From: Chlorella sorokiniana
Taxonomy: Eukaryota > Chlorophyta > Trebouxiophyceae > Chlorellales > Chlorellaceae
Length of the DNA stretch: 64,000 nucleotides
Direction of reading: 5' to 3'
Assembly: GCA_025917655.1 (NCBI GenBank)
Contig: CP084615.1
Span: 248,001-312,000 of the forward strand
The position numbers were made by a program, and so were the translations under genes. Within the stretch, counting starts at the first letter, position 1; each line of letters opens with the position of its first letter. The notes under the pieces were generated by a model, which saw nothing but the letters and a program-made list of their open reading frames with translations, had not been told where the DNA came from and made no database searches. Shown piece after piece: positions 44,169 to 56,600 of the stretch.

Positions 44169-46020
44169 TCACGCCGCCAGCATCACCCGCTCCTCCTCCT
44201 CCCCTGCCTCTGCCGCCGTCTGTGGCTGCCGCGGTGGCACGCTGGGCACGCTGGGCAGCTGCTCCAGCAGCGACTCCACCCCTGCCTCCGCCTCTTCCGC
44301 GCCCTGCTTCCCCGCCGGGCCTGCCGCTGCTGCAGCGCCGGCTTCCGCGGCTGCCCCTGCTGCCGCCTTGCTGGGCGCCGTGGGCATCTCCAGACCCTGT
44401 GAGTCCAGAAGCTGGGCCTCCAGCTCAGCAAGCTCGTCTTCGGCCGCCTGCGACTCCTCCGGACGCAGAGAGTCGCCTGCAGCAGCGCGCACAGACACCG
44501 GGAGCACAGGGGAGGGGTGCGCAGCCCTAGTCAGCTCCAGGCGGACAGGCAAACAGACTTGATGGCCGGCGGGCGCAGCGTGGACGACCCTGTGCTGGCG
44601 CCGCAGATGCAGCAGGCGCGGCGGCGGGCTGCACGGCGGCAGCCCGCGAGCCCCGCGGCGGCAGCGCACCCAGCAGCTGGCGCAGGCTGTCCTCGTAGGC
44701 TTTGGCGTCTGCGCCGTCCTGCATCAGCTGCTCCACCTCCTCCAATGGGGCGGCCTGCGCGGAACCAGGGGCAAGCGGGAAAGGAAGAAGAAATGAGTCT
44801 GATGGACGGGCCACAGGCAGGGCGGGTGCGGCAGCCGCCAGCAGGGACGGGAGGGAGAGGGGATGGCAAGCATGCAACGCGGCGGAGCAGGCTGTGAGCC
44901 CATGAAGCGCCGCAACCGTGCCAGCCGTCGTGCCACCCCCTGGCTCAGCACGTTTCACCGGGGGCCGGCTTTGGCAGTGTGAGGCGCGCAGTGCGCAAAC
45001 TTGGGCTGCACTGCTTGTGCTGCAATGCATGCTGCAGTCCACGAGGCAGCTGCCTCACCTGCTGCAGCTCCTTGACCGCGCTGTTGGCCTGCTTGAGGGC
45101 GCCAAAGATGCGCTGCTGCGCCTGCGCGGTCTCGATATTCAGCAGCTGCACAGCATCAGGCAGGGGAGCTTGAGGCACAGCCTTGCCCATCTAGGTGGCA
45201 TTGATGGCACTGTAGCCGGCAACCAGCAACAAGACCAGTAGCTTCCCGTGAGCGCCCGGCGCCAGCCGGCAGGCAGAGCCTGGCCGCATCCGCGCCGGCG
45301 CGCAGCGGCCGGCTCGGCGGCGGCGAGCCACGCCAGGCTCAGCAGGAACCAGTATGACTTCATCGTTATGATTCTGGGCGCAATTTGCAGCAAAGGCAAG
45401 CGCTCCTGCACCCACCGACTGCTCCAGGTTGAGCAGCAGTGCCTCCAGCTTGGCCGCCTGCCCCTCCCGCAGCTTCCGCTTCTTCAGCGCCAGCAGCGCC
45501 CGCTCCTTGCGACCCGCTGCCACCAGCTCGCGCGCCACCTGCTGCTCGTGGTCGCTGGCGCCCTGGATCTGCCCAGCAGCGGGGGAGGAGGCGGGGCGGG
45601 GCGGCTAAGGTGAGCTGGGCAAGCGTGCCGCCCTTCACTGCTAGGACTCCAGACATCAGAGTGGGGACACGGTGGAGAGCTGCCCACCCGCGCTCGCTGC
45701 TGCTCCAGCTTGCGCATTTGAGACTTGAGTGTCAGCACCGCACGATCCACTTCATTGATCTCCAGCCTGTCATGGTGTGGGGCAGGGAGGCAGTGTAAGG
45801 GCTGTCGGCAGTGCCAGCGGCTGGGCGCCACCGCGCACGGCTCAGGTGCAAACGCCTGGTGATCGGGTGGATACAATTACTCTCCACATGTTTATCGTCC
45901 TGCTCCCCGCGACAATCGCGAGTCCCGCGACATCCAAAGCGAAGACCTGTGAACCCTCAACCCAGCAACCGGCGGATTGCAGGACGCTTACTTTGGTTTC
46001 TTGCTCATCAATTGGCCCAT
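44169..46020 (-). CDS. VPS20: ESCRT-III subunit VPS20/CHMP6
   Basis: ESCRT-III initiator that links ESCRT-II to SNF7 on endosome membranes. Six exons join with no frame problem: 46020-45992, 45766-45688, 45568-45416, 45145-45059, 44754-44670 and 44476-44169. The protein starts MGQLMSKKPK; Gly-2 and Ser-6 fit N-myristoylation, as in human CHMP6. Then come EVDRAVLTLKSQMRKLEQQR (helix 1), ERALLALKKRKLREGQAAKL (helix 2), AQAQQRIFGALKQANSAVKE (helix 3), EEVEQLMQDGADAKAYEDSL (helix 4) and an acidic tail with LEMPTAP and LPSVPSVP, MIM-like motifs for Vps4 MIT domains. Tail is Ala/Glu-rich. The very short first exon carrying only the lipid anchor and basic stretch is easy to miss in automatic annotation. 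Confidence 0.93.
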
Positions 46021-46828
46021 GGCTGCCGTTTCAGCTATACCTCAAGGGCGCCACTCCTGCTCTTTTAGCCCACAGAACAGCAGGAGCGATGCTGTGTTGT
46101 ATGCTTGTATGCAGAAATCAAATGTTATGAGGGCCGGACCTGGCTATGCAACGCCCAGAGGTGTCAGTTCGAGGGTTGCGCCCTCACCGCCACCTCACCG
46201 ACCTCAGCCGACATCAGTGGACATTGCTGTCTCTGCTGACAGCGCCAGCAAACTACATTCTGTACTGAAGGCAGTCCTAAATGGCTGTCAAACGGGGCTG
46301 GTGCGCCCCAGTCTGATGTGGGCACTCTCGTAAGCGGGTGTTGTCGCCCGCTTCTCACAGCCCTCGTGCGCGATGGCTGAGCTTCAACCAATTGGAGCTT
46401 CATCCCGTGATTTTATCAAGTTTCACATTCAGTTTGCATCAGCGAGCAAGAATCAGACTTATGGCGAGATGGTGTGCCGCCACCGCAGCCCTGCACCCTG
46501 TTGACAGAACGTTCACGCTGGGCGCGTCGTCAGCTGCTGAAGGGACCTGACTGCACCTAGTTTTTACCGCGCGGGTACCCGCGCATTAAGTTGACTTGCA
46601 CAAATTGAAATCATTGGCCCGGCGACCTCCCAGCGACACTCCGGAAGGGGAGAGGGCGCCTTACGAGAGAGCACGAGAGGCAGTCGTGCGATCTCGCGAG
46701 AGCGCGTGACTATATCTCACGCATTACACGCCCTCCTTCAGATCACCGCTCGCTGAATCGCCTCACCTTCCGCAGCCTCGACAAGCTTAGAAGCAGCAAC
46801 TCCCAGTGTCAACTTCTACTGTTGCAAG
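46021..46828. other. shared upstream region of two divergent genes
   Basis: About 800 bases between the starts of VPS20 (minus) and the small gene at 46829 (plus). It holds a perfect 16-base palindrome at 46569-46584 and a TCTCGCGAGA palindrome at 46692-46701. The 110 bases before 46740 are rich in GAGAG and CACGAG. No gene seen; the B-box-like string at 46163-46175 does not form a tRNA. Confidence 0.45.
46569..46584. promoter_or_regulatory. perfect 16-base palindrome
   Basis: GCGCGGGTACCCGCGC is its own reverse complement. It sits about 245 bases before the start of the gene at 46829 and could be a dimeric transcription-factor site; function unknown. Confidence 0.4.
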
Positions 46829-47724
46829 ATGGTGTCCGTGCAGCCGGTGAGCGCCACTGCTTGTGGATTTCGTGCATGGCCGAGGTGTCGTTAGGTTGTG
46901 TAAGCTGCTTGCTGTTGGGGGTTACAGCTGGGGGGCCTGCGGCGTGTGTGCAGCGCACCTGGCGGTTTGCACACCTCACACGAGTGAGGTGTGGATCTGA
47001 TGCGCCCAGCTCCCGGCCCCTCAACAGACCTCGGGCACTGTGCGCACCCGCGTCACCACCTCCAAGAAGAAGATGGTTGTCAAGGTGGGCGGGCTGAAGT
47101 GAGGGCTGAAGCGAGCGCACTGGTGTGGGCGGCCCAACCAATCACCAGGGCCATTGCAGTGGCAGCGACCCTGGAAACGTTGCTGGGGTGGCAGGGTCAA
47201 CCCGCTGGTTTCCGCGAGCATTGCTGCATGCACCTCCCGCCCTCCCATTCCAGGTGTCCCACGATGGCGACGTGCCGCTGACGGTCACCCAGGCCGGCGA
47301 GCACACGGTGGTGGTGGCCCCTGGGCAGACGGTGCGCCTGGAGCCGCGCCTCCCGCAGAAGATGTCCACCGACCGTGAGCCGCTGCCCTTCGACTTCACC
47401 AGGGCCCTGGAGTACAGCTTCGAGGTGAGCTCTTGAGTTCAAAGTAGCACCAACGCCACGATGCAATGCCATCTGATTTGTGATGCAAAGGGAGGAGGGC
47501 GGGTGCCTAATTGTCCTGGCGCTCTAGCGGGCCACCCTGGTGCCGCGCCCTAAACGGGGCGGTGTGCACGCTGGGTTCGATTGGTCCATGCCTGCTCAGA
47601 CGCAGCCTGATCCACCCACTGTGTCCTCCCCATCGCCCTCTCGGTACAGGACGGCCGCCGCTTCACGGTCCAGGCCAGCACCAGCCTTGCCACCATGTTC
47701 GTCAAGATGCCGCCTGTCAGCTGA
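46829..47724 (+). CDS. small beta-rich protein, unrecognised, about 106 residues
   Basis: Four exons, all phase 0 and in perfect frame: 46829-46846 (only MVSVQP), 47028-47084, 47254-47424 and 47650-47724. The protein has a basic start (VRTRVTTSKKKMVVK), then alternating strands VSHDGDVPLTVTQAGEHTVV and VVAPGQTVRLEPRLPQ, PFDFTRALEYSFE and a last strand FTVQASTSLATMFV. There is no signal or transit peptide and no membrane segment. The fold looks like a small beta-sandwich or barrel. The 18-base first exon followed by good GTGAGC and CAG sites makes the start convincing. I do not recognise a family. It shares its upstream region with VPS20. Confidence 0.72.
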
Positions 47725-48312
47725 GACAAGCTGCGCCTTCGACCAGGCAGCACCAGGGCACTGGATGCTCGCTGCCACACACTTGGAACATGCGGCTGGG
47801 GAGCTACTGCCCTCGGTTGCACTTGCGTCGAGCGCTGCGCCGGGAGCGTCAGTTCTTGCTGGTTTCCAACCCATGACCAGCCCCACAACCCAACCCCATA
47901 GAGCTTGCCCCAATCCTGCCCCCAACAACCCCACAAACCCAACAGTTGGTTCCCTGACATGCGGCGGTGTGCCGCTCTTATTCTGTTGCACTTTACGCCC
48001 ACTTTTGCCCTTCCTCTGGGATGCGCAACCTCAGCTCGAGGCACCTGGTCAGAATCGCACTGGCCATGGGCTTCATTGACCCACTCACCTGAGAACTGTT
48101 TCTTCAACCACAGAGTATTTTGGCTTACAACCCTGCGGATTGAAGGGTTCAAGTGTGAAAAGAACCATGTGCATGGATAAGGGCAGGGTCAGGTGCAAGA
48201 AAGGAGCAGGAGCAGGCGTCCCAGGCACGTCACGCAGGACACCGCGCTGCTGCGGCCGCTGCCGCCGTTGCGCCACAGCGATAAGGAGCACGGCTGCCCT
48301 GCATGGCTGCAG
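47725..48312. other. gap between convergent genes
   Basis: About 590 bases separating the small plus-strand gene from the TFIIE beta stop. It should hold both 3' untranslated regions. No coding exon, RNA or repeat seen. Confidence 0.5.
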
Positions 48313-50511
48313 CTATGCTGTCTCGATGTTGACCGGCGCATCTCCCTCCAGCAGGTGCCTCAGGTGCTGGTTGGTGACACGTGTGAGGCGGCGCGCCTTG
48401 CGGGCCTTCTTCTTCCGCTCCCGCGCCTCCCGCTTCTCCAGCACCACGCGCGGAGCGGGCTTCAAGCCTGCAGGCAGGCAGCCAGGGAGAAGAGGGGGCA
48501 GTCGGTAGCCGCGAGGCGGCGGTCGACGAGCGAGCGGGCCAGCGGCGGAAGCGAGCTGACGCAGGCCGCGTGCAAGCGACCAAGCAGCCGCCCCTTGGAC
48601 GGGTGAAGGACGCGGTTATGATACCCCGTGCGGCGTGCCCACCTATCTTCTTCAGCTCCTCCTGAACCTCGTCCTCGTCATCGGGCAGCGTGTCGCCCAC
48701 CGACAGCCACAGCTCCTGCTCAAGCAGGCAGGCAGCAACGTGGGGAGTCAGCATGAGGCACGGGGCGGGCGGCTGACAGAGATGAGTGCGCTGAGCCCCG
48801 GGCTAAAGCGCGTGGGGCAGCGAGCGCGGAGACCTTACCACCCGCCCACTGCCCCCACCACTCCCTCCCTCACCACCCCATACCCCCAGCCACCCATCCA
48901 CTCACACCCCATGTCCAGCTTACAACCTCTGAGCAGCCCAGGAGCCCTCAGCATGCGCCACCTTTGCCCCCACCTGCAAGTCTGGGTCCACTTTTAACCG
49001 TAACCGCTGGTCCACGGGGTAGTACACCTCTTTGCGGGTGGGATCCGCTGCGGGCAAGCTGAATATGAGCGCCTCCTTTTTCAATGTCTGCAACGGGCGG
49101 GGTGGGGTGGGGGTTGCAACAGGCTGGGCAGCTCGCAGCAAACAAGCGCAGGTGCTGGAGCTACGGGAAAACGTGCACATGCAGAAGTTGGCGGGGCGTG
49201 AGCGGGACAGGCGGCCCAGGGGCATCTGTACTGCCAGGCATCGAGCACTGACAGCGGGGGTCCTGGCAGAAGAGGCCTGCGCAGCACTGCAGCAACACAA
49301 ATCGCGGCGTGGCAACCCCACGACACAGCGGTACAAGAGCAGTACCTCCAGGTCCGCCGCCGCCCCTGGGTACGCGTCCTGCAGCTCCCCCAGGGATGCG
49401 TAGCCCTCCCCGACCGCTCCCGCCGCCTCAGGTACTCCAGCACCTCCGCCTTGCTGCGCACGTTGGCCACCTCTGCAGCCGGGGCGGAAAAAGCAAGAAG
49501 AGACTGCAGTGGAAGCAGGCAGGCACGCGCTTGCTGCACCTATGCGGTGCGTACAGTTTGGCGGCCGCAAAGTGCCGATGGGCGCTGGCAAGTGGATGCA
49601 AGACAGAACCAAAGAGAACACTGGCCACGGAGGCAGCCCCCTGTGCAGGAGCTGGCAGCTTGAAGCGGAGTGGGCCAGGCGCCCAGCAGAGGACGTGCCA
49701 GGGTGGACTGCTGTCATCAGGGCAGCAAGGCTCTAGGGGCAAGTGCAAGACAAGCAGCTGCAGCTGCACGCTGCGGAGGACCTGGCAGGATCCATGACCC
49801 TCACCTGGCCGGTACCCGTACAGCCCGTCGTCCCGCACCTCCACCTTGCTGTTGCTGGCCAGCGCTTCAGCCAGCTTTGAGTCTGTAGACGGATCACTGC
49901 AGTGCAGGAGACGAGCAGCGACAGCCGTGATGGAAGGAGGGACTCGGCTGGGTGGGAGCGTTCCCCCAGCGGTGCAAAGATGGCAGGCGGGAGTTGAGCT
50001 CACAAGCCGGTGGCGGCGGCGACAGCCTGCGCCGACTGCGGGTCTGCTCGCGCTCGCAAGAAGTCCACGATCGCCTTGAGCTTCACGCCCAGGGGTGTGG
50101 CCTGCTGCGCGGTGCGGCTGCGCTGGCGCCAGTCCGTGACGCCCGCGGATGCGACAGAGGCGGAGGCATCGCCCGAGGCTGCCGAGGTGGCCTTGCCGCC
50201 GCGGCCACGGCCCCCTGCCCCCTGCCGCGGCCGCGACCTGCAGCGCAGCGGGGCAGTGAGTGTACAACAGGTGCGACCACGGCTGAGGACGAGCAAGCAG
50301 AAGTTGCTGGCATCGGGCGGTTCCGGCGTGGGCGGCGGAACCGCCGGCACTGGGTGAGAGGCTCAGACCAGCTTGCCAAGCGCCCACCTGCCCCTCCGGC
50401 CGCAGCCTTGGCGAGCTTCTCTTCTCTCTCCTGCCGCGCCTCTGCCTGGAGCTGCAGGGCCTTGCGTTGGCCTTGCTTGAAGCTCGCTAGGAGGGCATCT
50501 ACCCGCGACAT
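48313..50511 (-). CDS. TFIIE2: general transcription factor IIE subunit beta
   Basis: Subunit of TFIIE, which recruits and regulates TFIIH at RNA polymerase II promoters. Exons 50511-50388, 50237-50004, 49896-49805, 49472-49346, 49087-48974, 48715-48643 and 48467-48313. The protein begins with a helical basic stretch (LLASFKQGQRKALQLQAEAR), then a winged helix starting GVKLKAIVDFLRARADPQSA, a second winged helix (NVRSKAEVLEYLRR, then GYASLGELQDAYPGAAADLE), KEVYYPVDQRLRLKVD, LWLSVGDTLPDDEDEVQEEL and a basic C-terminal helix (EKREARERKKKARKARRL), matching the TFIIE beta layout. One-base offsets occur at the exon 1/2 join and near 49410. Divergent from the ClpR gene with 393 bases between start codons. 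Confidence 0.85.
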
Positions 50512-50904
50512 AATGTCGGGGAGAGTTTGGGAGTTGATGGCCGGCGGTCAAGCCTTTGTAAAACGCGTCTCGGTGAGCCCCTCTTGGACACAAGTCCCGC
50601 AAAACCCTGGGAAGCTCACAAACCGACAGTTTACTGCAGGTACATATCAAAATGAATTGTAGAAAGTAAAACAGGCCACTAGCTCATGTAGTTCGGGCTC
50701 AGCATGCGAGAGGAAGGAACAGGAATGGATGGATGCGTGAGTTGGCGTGGTTCGCGTTGTCTGCACAAGTGGTGATTGCTGAAAGGTTGCCGGTGGCATT
50801 CAAGCAAGGCTCCCTCGCCTGGGCGCCCTTCCTCGCACCACCCTCTCTGGGGCGCCACTTGTAAGCGTGCCACCGCCTTGAAAGACGCACCATCCAGCAC
50901 AACC
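50512..50904. promoter_or_regulatory. divergent promoter region TFIIE beta / ClpR
   Basis: 393 bases separate the two start codons, so both promoters and 5' untranslated regions must fit here. GC content drops around 50620-50780. No TATA box or known motif can be named with confidence. Confidence 0.45.
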
Positions 50905-53104
50905 ATGTCTGCAGCGGCGCTGAGCAGCTGCAGCGTGGCCAGGCTGCCCAGCAGGAGCAGCAAGCGGCATGGCGCCCGTATGGGCCGGCAGCAGCGGCAG
51001 CAAATAGTGGCGGCAGTGCACGGTAAGCTGTTCTGGTCGAAAATCGACGAGCGCCGCGGGGGCCCTGGGAGGCTGCAGCGCTTGAGAATGGCGGCATTTG
51101 TGGCGGCGGCAGCTGGCCACTTTCCTCCGCCGCTCCTCTCACTGCTGCGCTCTTCACCCTCTGTGTCCCGCAGGCACCCCTGCAGCAGCCGACGTGGGCG
51201 ACCTGCAGCGGTTCCAGCAGCTGTGGACGCCCCCGGCAGCCCAGCTTGTGGACGTGCAGGCACGCGGGGCGCCCCTGCCGCCGCCGCCTCGTCCTTCGAC
51301 GACCACAAACCGCGCACGCCGCCCCCGACCTGCCCTCCCTGCTGCTCGACTCGCGCATCGTCTACCTCGGCATGCCGGTGAGACAGCAGTGGCCTCCCTG
51401 GTCGTGACTCGGGGGCCGGCAGCGCGTCATTGGCAGGCTTGGGAACCAGTGCACCAACGTCTGGCCACCGCCCCCTAGCCACTGCCACCCCAGAAAGGGC
51501 CGTTTGTACAAAACCTAGGCGTCCAGGATCACACTCGACTCCTGCAGCCGGCACGCTGCAGAGAGGGCGGCAGCCCGGCAAGTTTCCCTGTGCTCCACGG
51601 TGCCTCACGTCAAACCCCTCCCCCATCCCCCACACACACACACACCTGCCACCCGCAGCTGGTGCCCGCGGTGACGGAGCTGATCATTGCGGAGATGCTG
51701 TACCTGCAGTACAAGGACCGCAGCAAGCCCATGTACCTCTACATCAACTCCACCGGTGCGCCGCAGACGCAACAACCCCGCCTGGCTCTTCGCTCTCCTT
51801 GTTCCTCCTGCTGTGGGCCTCTTGCTTGGCCCCCTCAGCAAGCCTCTGGGGGATGAGGCGCAATCATGGCCGTGAAATGCTTCTGGGGCGCCGCGCGACC
51901 GCCGCCTGATGCCGTCCCTGCAGGCACCACGCGCGCCGACGGTGAGACGGTGGGCTTCGAGACCGAGGGCACCGCCATTTACGACACCATGTGCTTCGTG
52001 AAGAATGAGGTAGGGAGGAGGCTGGGTGTGTGAATGTGTGCTAGGCAGGCGTGGCAGTTCCTTCATGCGCGCCACCATACTTGCATTTCGGGTGCCTGGC
52101 GAGGTGGGCAGCAGCCGACTTCCTGGGCCCTTTGCAGCGTCTGGTCGCCCCGCTTGCCGCAACTTACCGTCGATCCACCATCCTGTGGCGCCCCTTTTGT
52201 GGCTGCAGGTGCACACAGTGGGGTGGGTGTGGCCATCGGCCAGTCGTGCATGCTGCTGTCTGCGGGGGAGAAGGGCAAGCGGTTCATGCTGGAGCACGCG
52301 ACCGCGATGCTGCACCAGCCGCGCGTGCCGCCCACGGGGCAGCGCCAGGCCATTGAGATCCAGATCAAGTGGCGCGAGGTGAGTGTGCGGGCGTGGGGAG
52401 GCCAACACGGGGCAGGCGACGGGTGGCGGGCAGCGAGGGCCGTGGGGAGCAGCTGGCGCGGCATGGCGGCATGCGGCGTCGGATGTGGGCCTGCGGCGGC
52501 CAGCCTCCCTGCCCGCCCGCCGTTTGTTTCAGCCGCCTTTTGCCGCGATCCTCCTTTCCCTTCTGCAGGTGCTGGCCCAGAAGCAGAACATGCTTAACAT
52601 CCTGTCCCGCACCACGGGCCACAGCCCGGAGAAGCTGGACAAGGCAAGCCGCGGCCGGGCGGCGGCATGCAGCCGCTCGGAATGCTGGGTGTTTAGCCAG
52701 CCTTTGTGCAGCCTGCCGCCTCGCGGCCATGCCCATGCCTGGCCCCGTATCAAGCAATTACTGCCCACACAGCTGCACCTCCACCTGTCTGCCCTGGCCC
52801 TCCCGCCCGCCCGTGCTGCAATACTTGCGGGCGCGGCATGGATTGGTGCCTTGTGGGACTCCCCGCTTTACGCCCCAATACACGTGCACACACAGCACAC
52901 TCTTCACCCTCCATCCTCTTTTCGCCCTCCCCTGCCTCCTTGGGTTGCCGCCCTGCAGGACATGCAGCGCCCGCTCTACATGCAGCCCGCCGACGCTCTG
53001 GCCTACAACATCATCGACGGCGTGGTGACCCCGAGAAACAGATCATCGACGATGTGAAGAGCGCAGACCAGTGGGACAAGGAGGCGGGGCTGGTGGCGCG
53101 GTGA
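50905..53104 (+). CDS. ClpR, non-catalytic subunit of the plastid Clp protease
   Basis: Structural ClpP paralogue of the chloroplast Clp core. Exons 50905-51022, 51174-51377, 51659-51755, 51924-52009, 52208-52378, 52569-52643 and 52959-53104. The leader (MSAAALSSCSVARLPSRSSK) is a good transit peptide. Core motifs: RIVYLGMP, AEMLYLQYKD, MYLYINSTG, GTAIYDTMCF, then VAIGQSCMLLSAGEKGKRFM where ClpP would have GQAASM, so the nucleophilic Ser is absent; AMLHQPRVPPTG keeps the His. Tail: HSPEKLDKDMQRPLYM and EKQIIDDVKSADQWDK. The intron after 52643 starts with GC. Offsets of one missing base occur near 51275, 51330, 52222 and 53028. It looks closest to ClpR3 or ClpR4 types, but I cannot decide which. 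Confidence 0.88.
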
Positions 53105-53627
53105 AGGCGCGCGGTGCAGCGACGGCGGTACAGCAGCAGCAGCAGCGGAGCGGTACAACGAGGGAACACGGTGGTGACCCACCTGCTCGTGCCTCCGGCC
53201 ACCCCTGCTGGAGCTCTGAAGGCTGTGGTGGTTGGGGGCGTTAAGCGGCGCTGGCGTGGGAGGCGGCACGCCTGCCTGCACCGTGAGCAGCGGGCGGCCC
53301 CTCCATGCGCCCTATGAGCTCCCAGGCCGGGTCCCAGACCAGCGATGCTTTTTCTGCTCAACAGCTCTCGGCATGTCTACTTCTTTGGCCTGTAAGGTAG
53401 CTTCTGTCAGACTTGCAAAACGCTCAGTCGGATGCGGATCGCTGAGTGAGAGCTCAGGGCTCTTTCAGCCATGGCGCCTTGCCAGCTCAGCGCCGTCCCC
53501 AACCGACACTATCGCAATCTGCGCTTTGTCTCTTGCCCGCAGAGTGGATTCATCTCCAGTGCAGTTTGTGCTGCCTCTCTACGTTCGGGGGCCATCGGCT
53601 GGAGCCTTCCAAGACATAGATCGCGGC
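53105..53627. other. intergenic region before the deacetylase gene
   Basis: About 520 bases with no supported gene; it contains the ClpR 3' end and the promoter of the gene at 53628. An upstream non-coding exon is possible. Confidence 0.45.
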
Positions 53628-56600
53628 ATGCGGTTGAGCCATGCAGTCCTCTTGTTCCCCCTTCTGGCGTGTTGCGCGTCAGGCAAGTTATTGTCTGTTG
53701 CGCCGGTACATCCAAGGCCTTGCCGGCCCGCGACTCTCGCTGCCGCTGTTGCCGCCACCTGCCGTGGTGCCACGCCCTGTTGCAGCGGCGGTGCCGCCAT
53801 GGTACGATTGCGACTGCTCCGCGAGGAACAACTGCATGTGCCCCAGCCTGAAGGCTCCGGGTGGTTTGGATCCCAAGGAGGTGCCACAGTTCGTTCTTTG
53901 GACGGTGAGCCCTTCAGGGGCTGCTGGCGCGCGCTGCCTGCCGGCCCTTGACCTGGTCCATGCTGGTACCAGACGATGGATGGATACAAGCATGTCACAT
54001 CATTGTCCTTTAGATAGAGTCCCCTCACAGCCATTGGCACATGCGAGAAAGCCTGCCGCCTGCCCCTTAATTGCAGCATGACGACGGCATCACCCAGCTC
54101 ACAGAGCGCTCCTTCCGCAGCGTCGCCGACAGCCGGCGCAACCCAAACGGCTGCCCCGTGCGCGCCACCATGTTCACCACAGAGCAGGCCACGGGTGCGG
54201 CGCAGCTTGGCTTGTTGTGGGGAGTAGACCTGAGGGGTGTGCCAAGCATGCGTCGGACTAGGTTGTGCTGCAGTGCGCTCGCGCCCTTCCCTACAGCATG
54301 CGCCGATGCTGCCGTGCTGGGCCCTTCCATCGATAGCTCCATTCATGCCGGGTCCAATACCCCCTTATATCTCTCTGTCCTGCCCCACCTGAGGGTGGTT
54401 TCAGACTGTGACCTTGCCCATGGCCTGTGGAGGGATGGCTACGAGATTGCCACCCACACGAAAGACCACGCCAAGCTGGCAGACGGCACCCCTAAGAACG
54501 TGACAGTGGCACAGATTCTGGGCGCCCGCAGCTTCCTCTCTGAGCAGTGCGGCATACCAGAGGCAGAGATCCGTGGCTTCCGCAACCCCTACTGTGAGTC
54601 TCCTGTGCTTAAAAAACAGCGGCATTGCGCTTTGACAAAGTTAGGGAAGTGAGGCTGGAGCAACAGGGAGCCTGAGTTGAACTGCCATCTGAACCCTGAA
54701 TGGTTGTTGGCCTTCCATTCGCAAGAAGCACTCAGTTGTGCCCCATCATGTTTCTGCCTGCCCTGCAGTGGTGACCAACCCCGTCGTGCGTCAGGTGGGC
54801 TGGGCAGGGGCTGCCGCTGCGGCAGTTGATGTTGCCACTGGCATGCCAGCAGCAGCAGGGGGCTCCATGCTGTCGGGCCGCAAACCATGGCTCAAGGAGG
54901 TCCCTGCTAGGCTCCTCAGCTGAGCTGCCAGCAGTGTTGCTCATGCACATCGATGGCTCTCGCTGTCGGCGGTGTGTCCGCAGGTGTTGTTTGAGAGCGG
55001 CTTCCAGTACGACTCAACCCTGCTGGAGGCACCCAACAGCGAGTCGCTGTCCGCCTCGATGGAGCAGCGCGCCTGGCCCTGTGAGCGCTCGAAGCAGCTG
55101 CCCGGGGCTGGACTGCTCATTGGTTTTGGGGGGTAGGGGGGGGGCACGTTGGGTGGGGAGCCTCAGCTGAGCCACAGCTGACAGACAGGCGTAAGGCTCG
55201 GCGCGCAGCGGCAGCCGCTCCAGCCCGTCACAGCTATACCCTACTCTCTGAACCAGGGTGCGCTGCAACCTGACCCTGCACTCCTGCTTCTGCTGCATGC
55301 AGACACGCTTGACTTTGGCGTTGCCCAGAACTGCGGCTGGTACAGCGACACACAGGCCTGCAACAGCGAGGAGCGCTGGCCGGGGTTGTGGGAAGTGCCA
55401 CGTGAGTAGTTAGACTGCCTCTCACGCAGCTGCCCATGCTTCAGCAGCACCGCAGGCACAATGCACCGAGGCTGCTGCACCTGCAGTGTGGCCCATCCCC
55501 TCCATGCTCCTCCTCAGCCATTGTAAAAGCCCTGATCCATTCTTTACAAATCCTCCTGCCTTCCTGCCACTCCTCGTCAATCTACCCTGCTACACCTGAC
55601 CAAACCAACCCTGACTGTATCCCCCCCCACCCCACCCCCTTCCGCCCCCCCATCACACCATTCCCCCATCTTCTGCCAACGAAGTCTGGGTGCTTCAAGT
55701 GCTTGGACTGGAGTTTACAATGGACCCAGGCTTCTATGGCGGCAAGGGAGTCTACGAGCCCCTGCGCGCCGCCTTTGACGCCGCCTACGGCGGCAACCGC
55801 GCGCCGCTGCCCGTCTACATCCACACCACCTGGGTGGAGAAAGACCCCGGGCGCCTGGACGAGCTCAAGCGGTTTGCGGGTGGGCGGACGGGCAGGCAGG
55901 GCCTGTTGTGTGCATGTGACAGGGGTCCGGATTGGATGTGTGTGTGGTTGTGGCGAAGGGGGTGGCAGGAGAGCGGGGACTGGGATAGGAGGGCTCGCCC
56001 TAGGCAGCAAAGCTTGCAGGGCAGCAGCGCCTGCCTCGCTGCAGTGCTCGCAGCGGGGCCCTTTTTGCCTCACAGCCGGCCCTGCCAGCCCCTCCGTGCC
56101 TCCCGCCACCTGCCCTCTGCCTGCGGCCCTGCCACCCTTTTTTCAAGCCTCCTCTTCATCGTCTGTTCCCTTGTTTCCCGCAGACTACACCCTGGAGAAG
56201 GGCGACGTGTATTGGGTGACCATGGCGCAGCTGATAGCCTGGATGAAGGACCCGGTGCCCGCCTCTGAGCTGCGCCGCTCGCAAGCGCTGTGCGCGCGGC
56301 CCGAGCCGCCGCCGCCGCTGCCAAAGATGCCCGAAGACGGCGCCAACCTGACCCTGGCGCTGCGGGGTGCGGGGCATGGGCGGCCGGTCTGGGCCTATCA
56401 TAAGCGAGTGTGGGGAGGAAAGGGGCGGTGAGAAGGGCCTGTAGCGAGCTCTCTATCCTCATTCGCAGCTTGTTGCACGTGCAGGGGCCACACCGACACA
56501 GGTGGCGGACCAGCAGGACCGGCTGGTGGCGGCCGCTGCTGCGCTGCTGGGCTCTGAGCCCGCGGCCACGTTCGTGGCGGCGGTAGCTGGCGGCCCCGGA

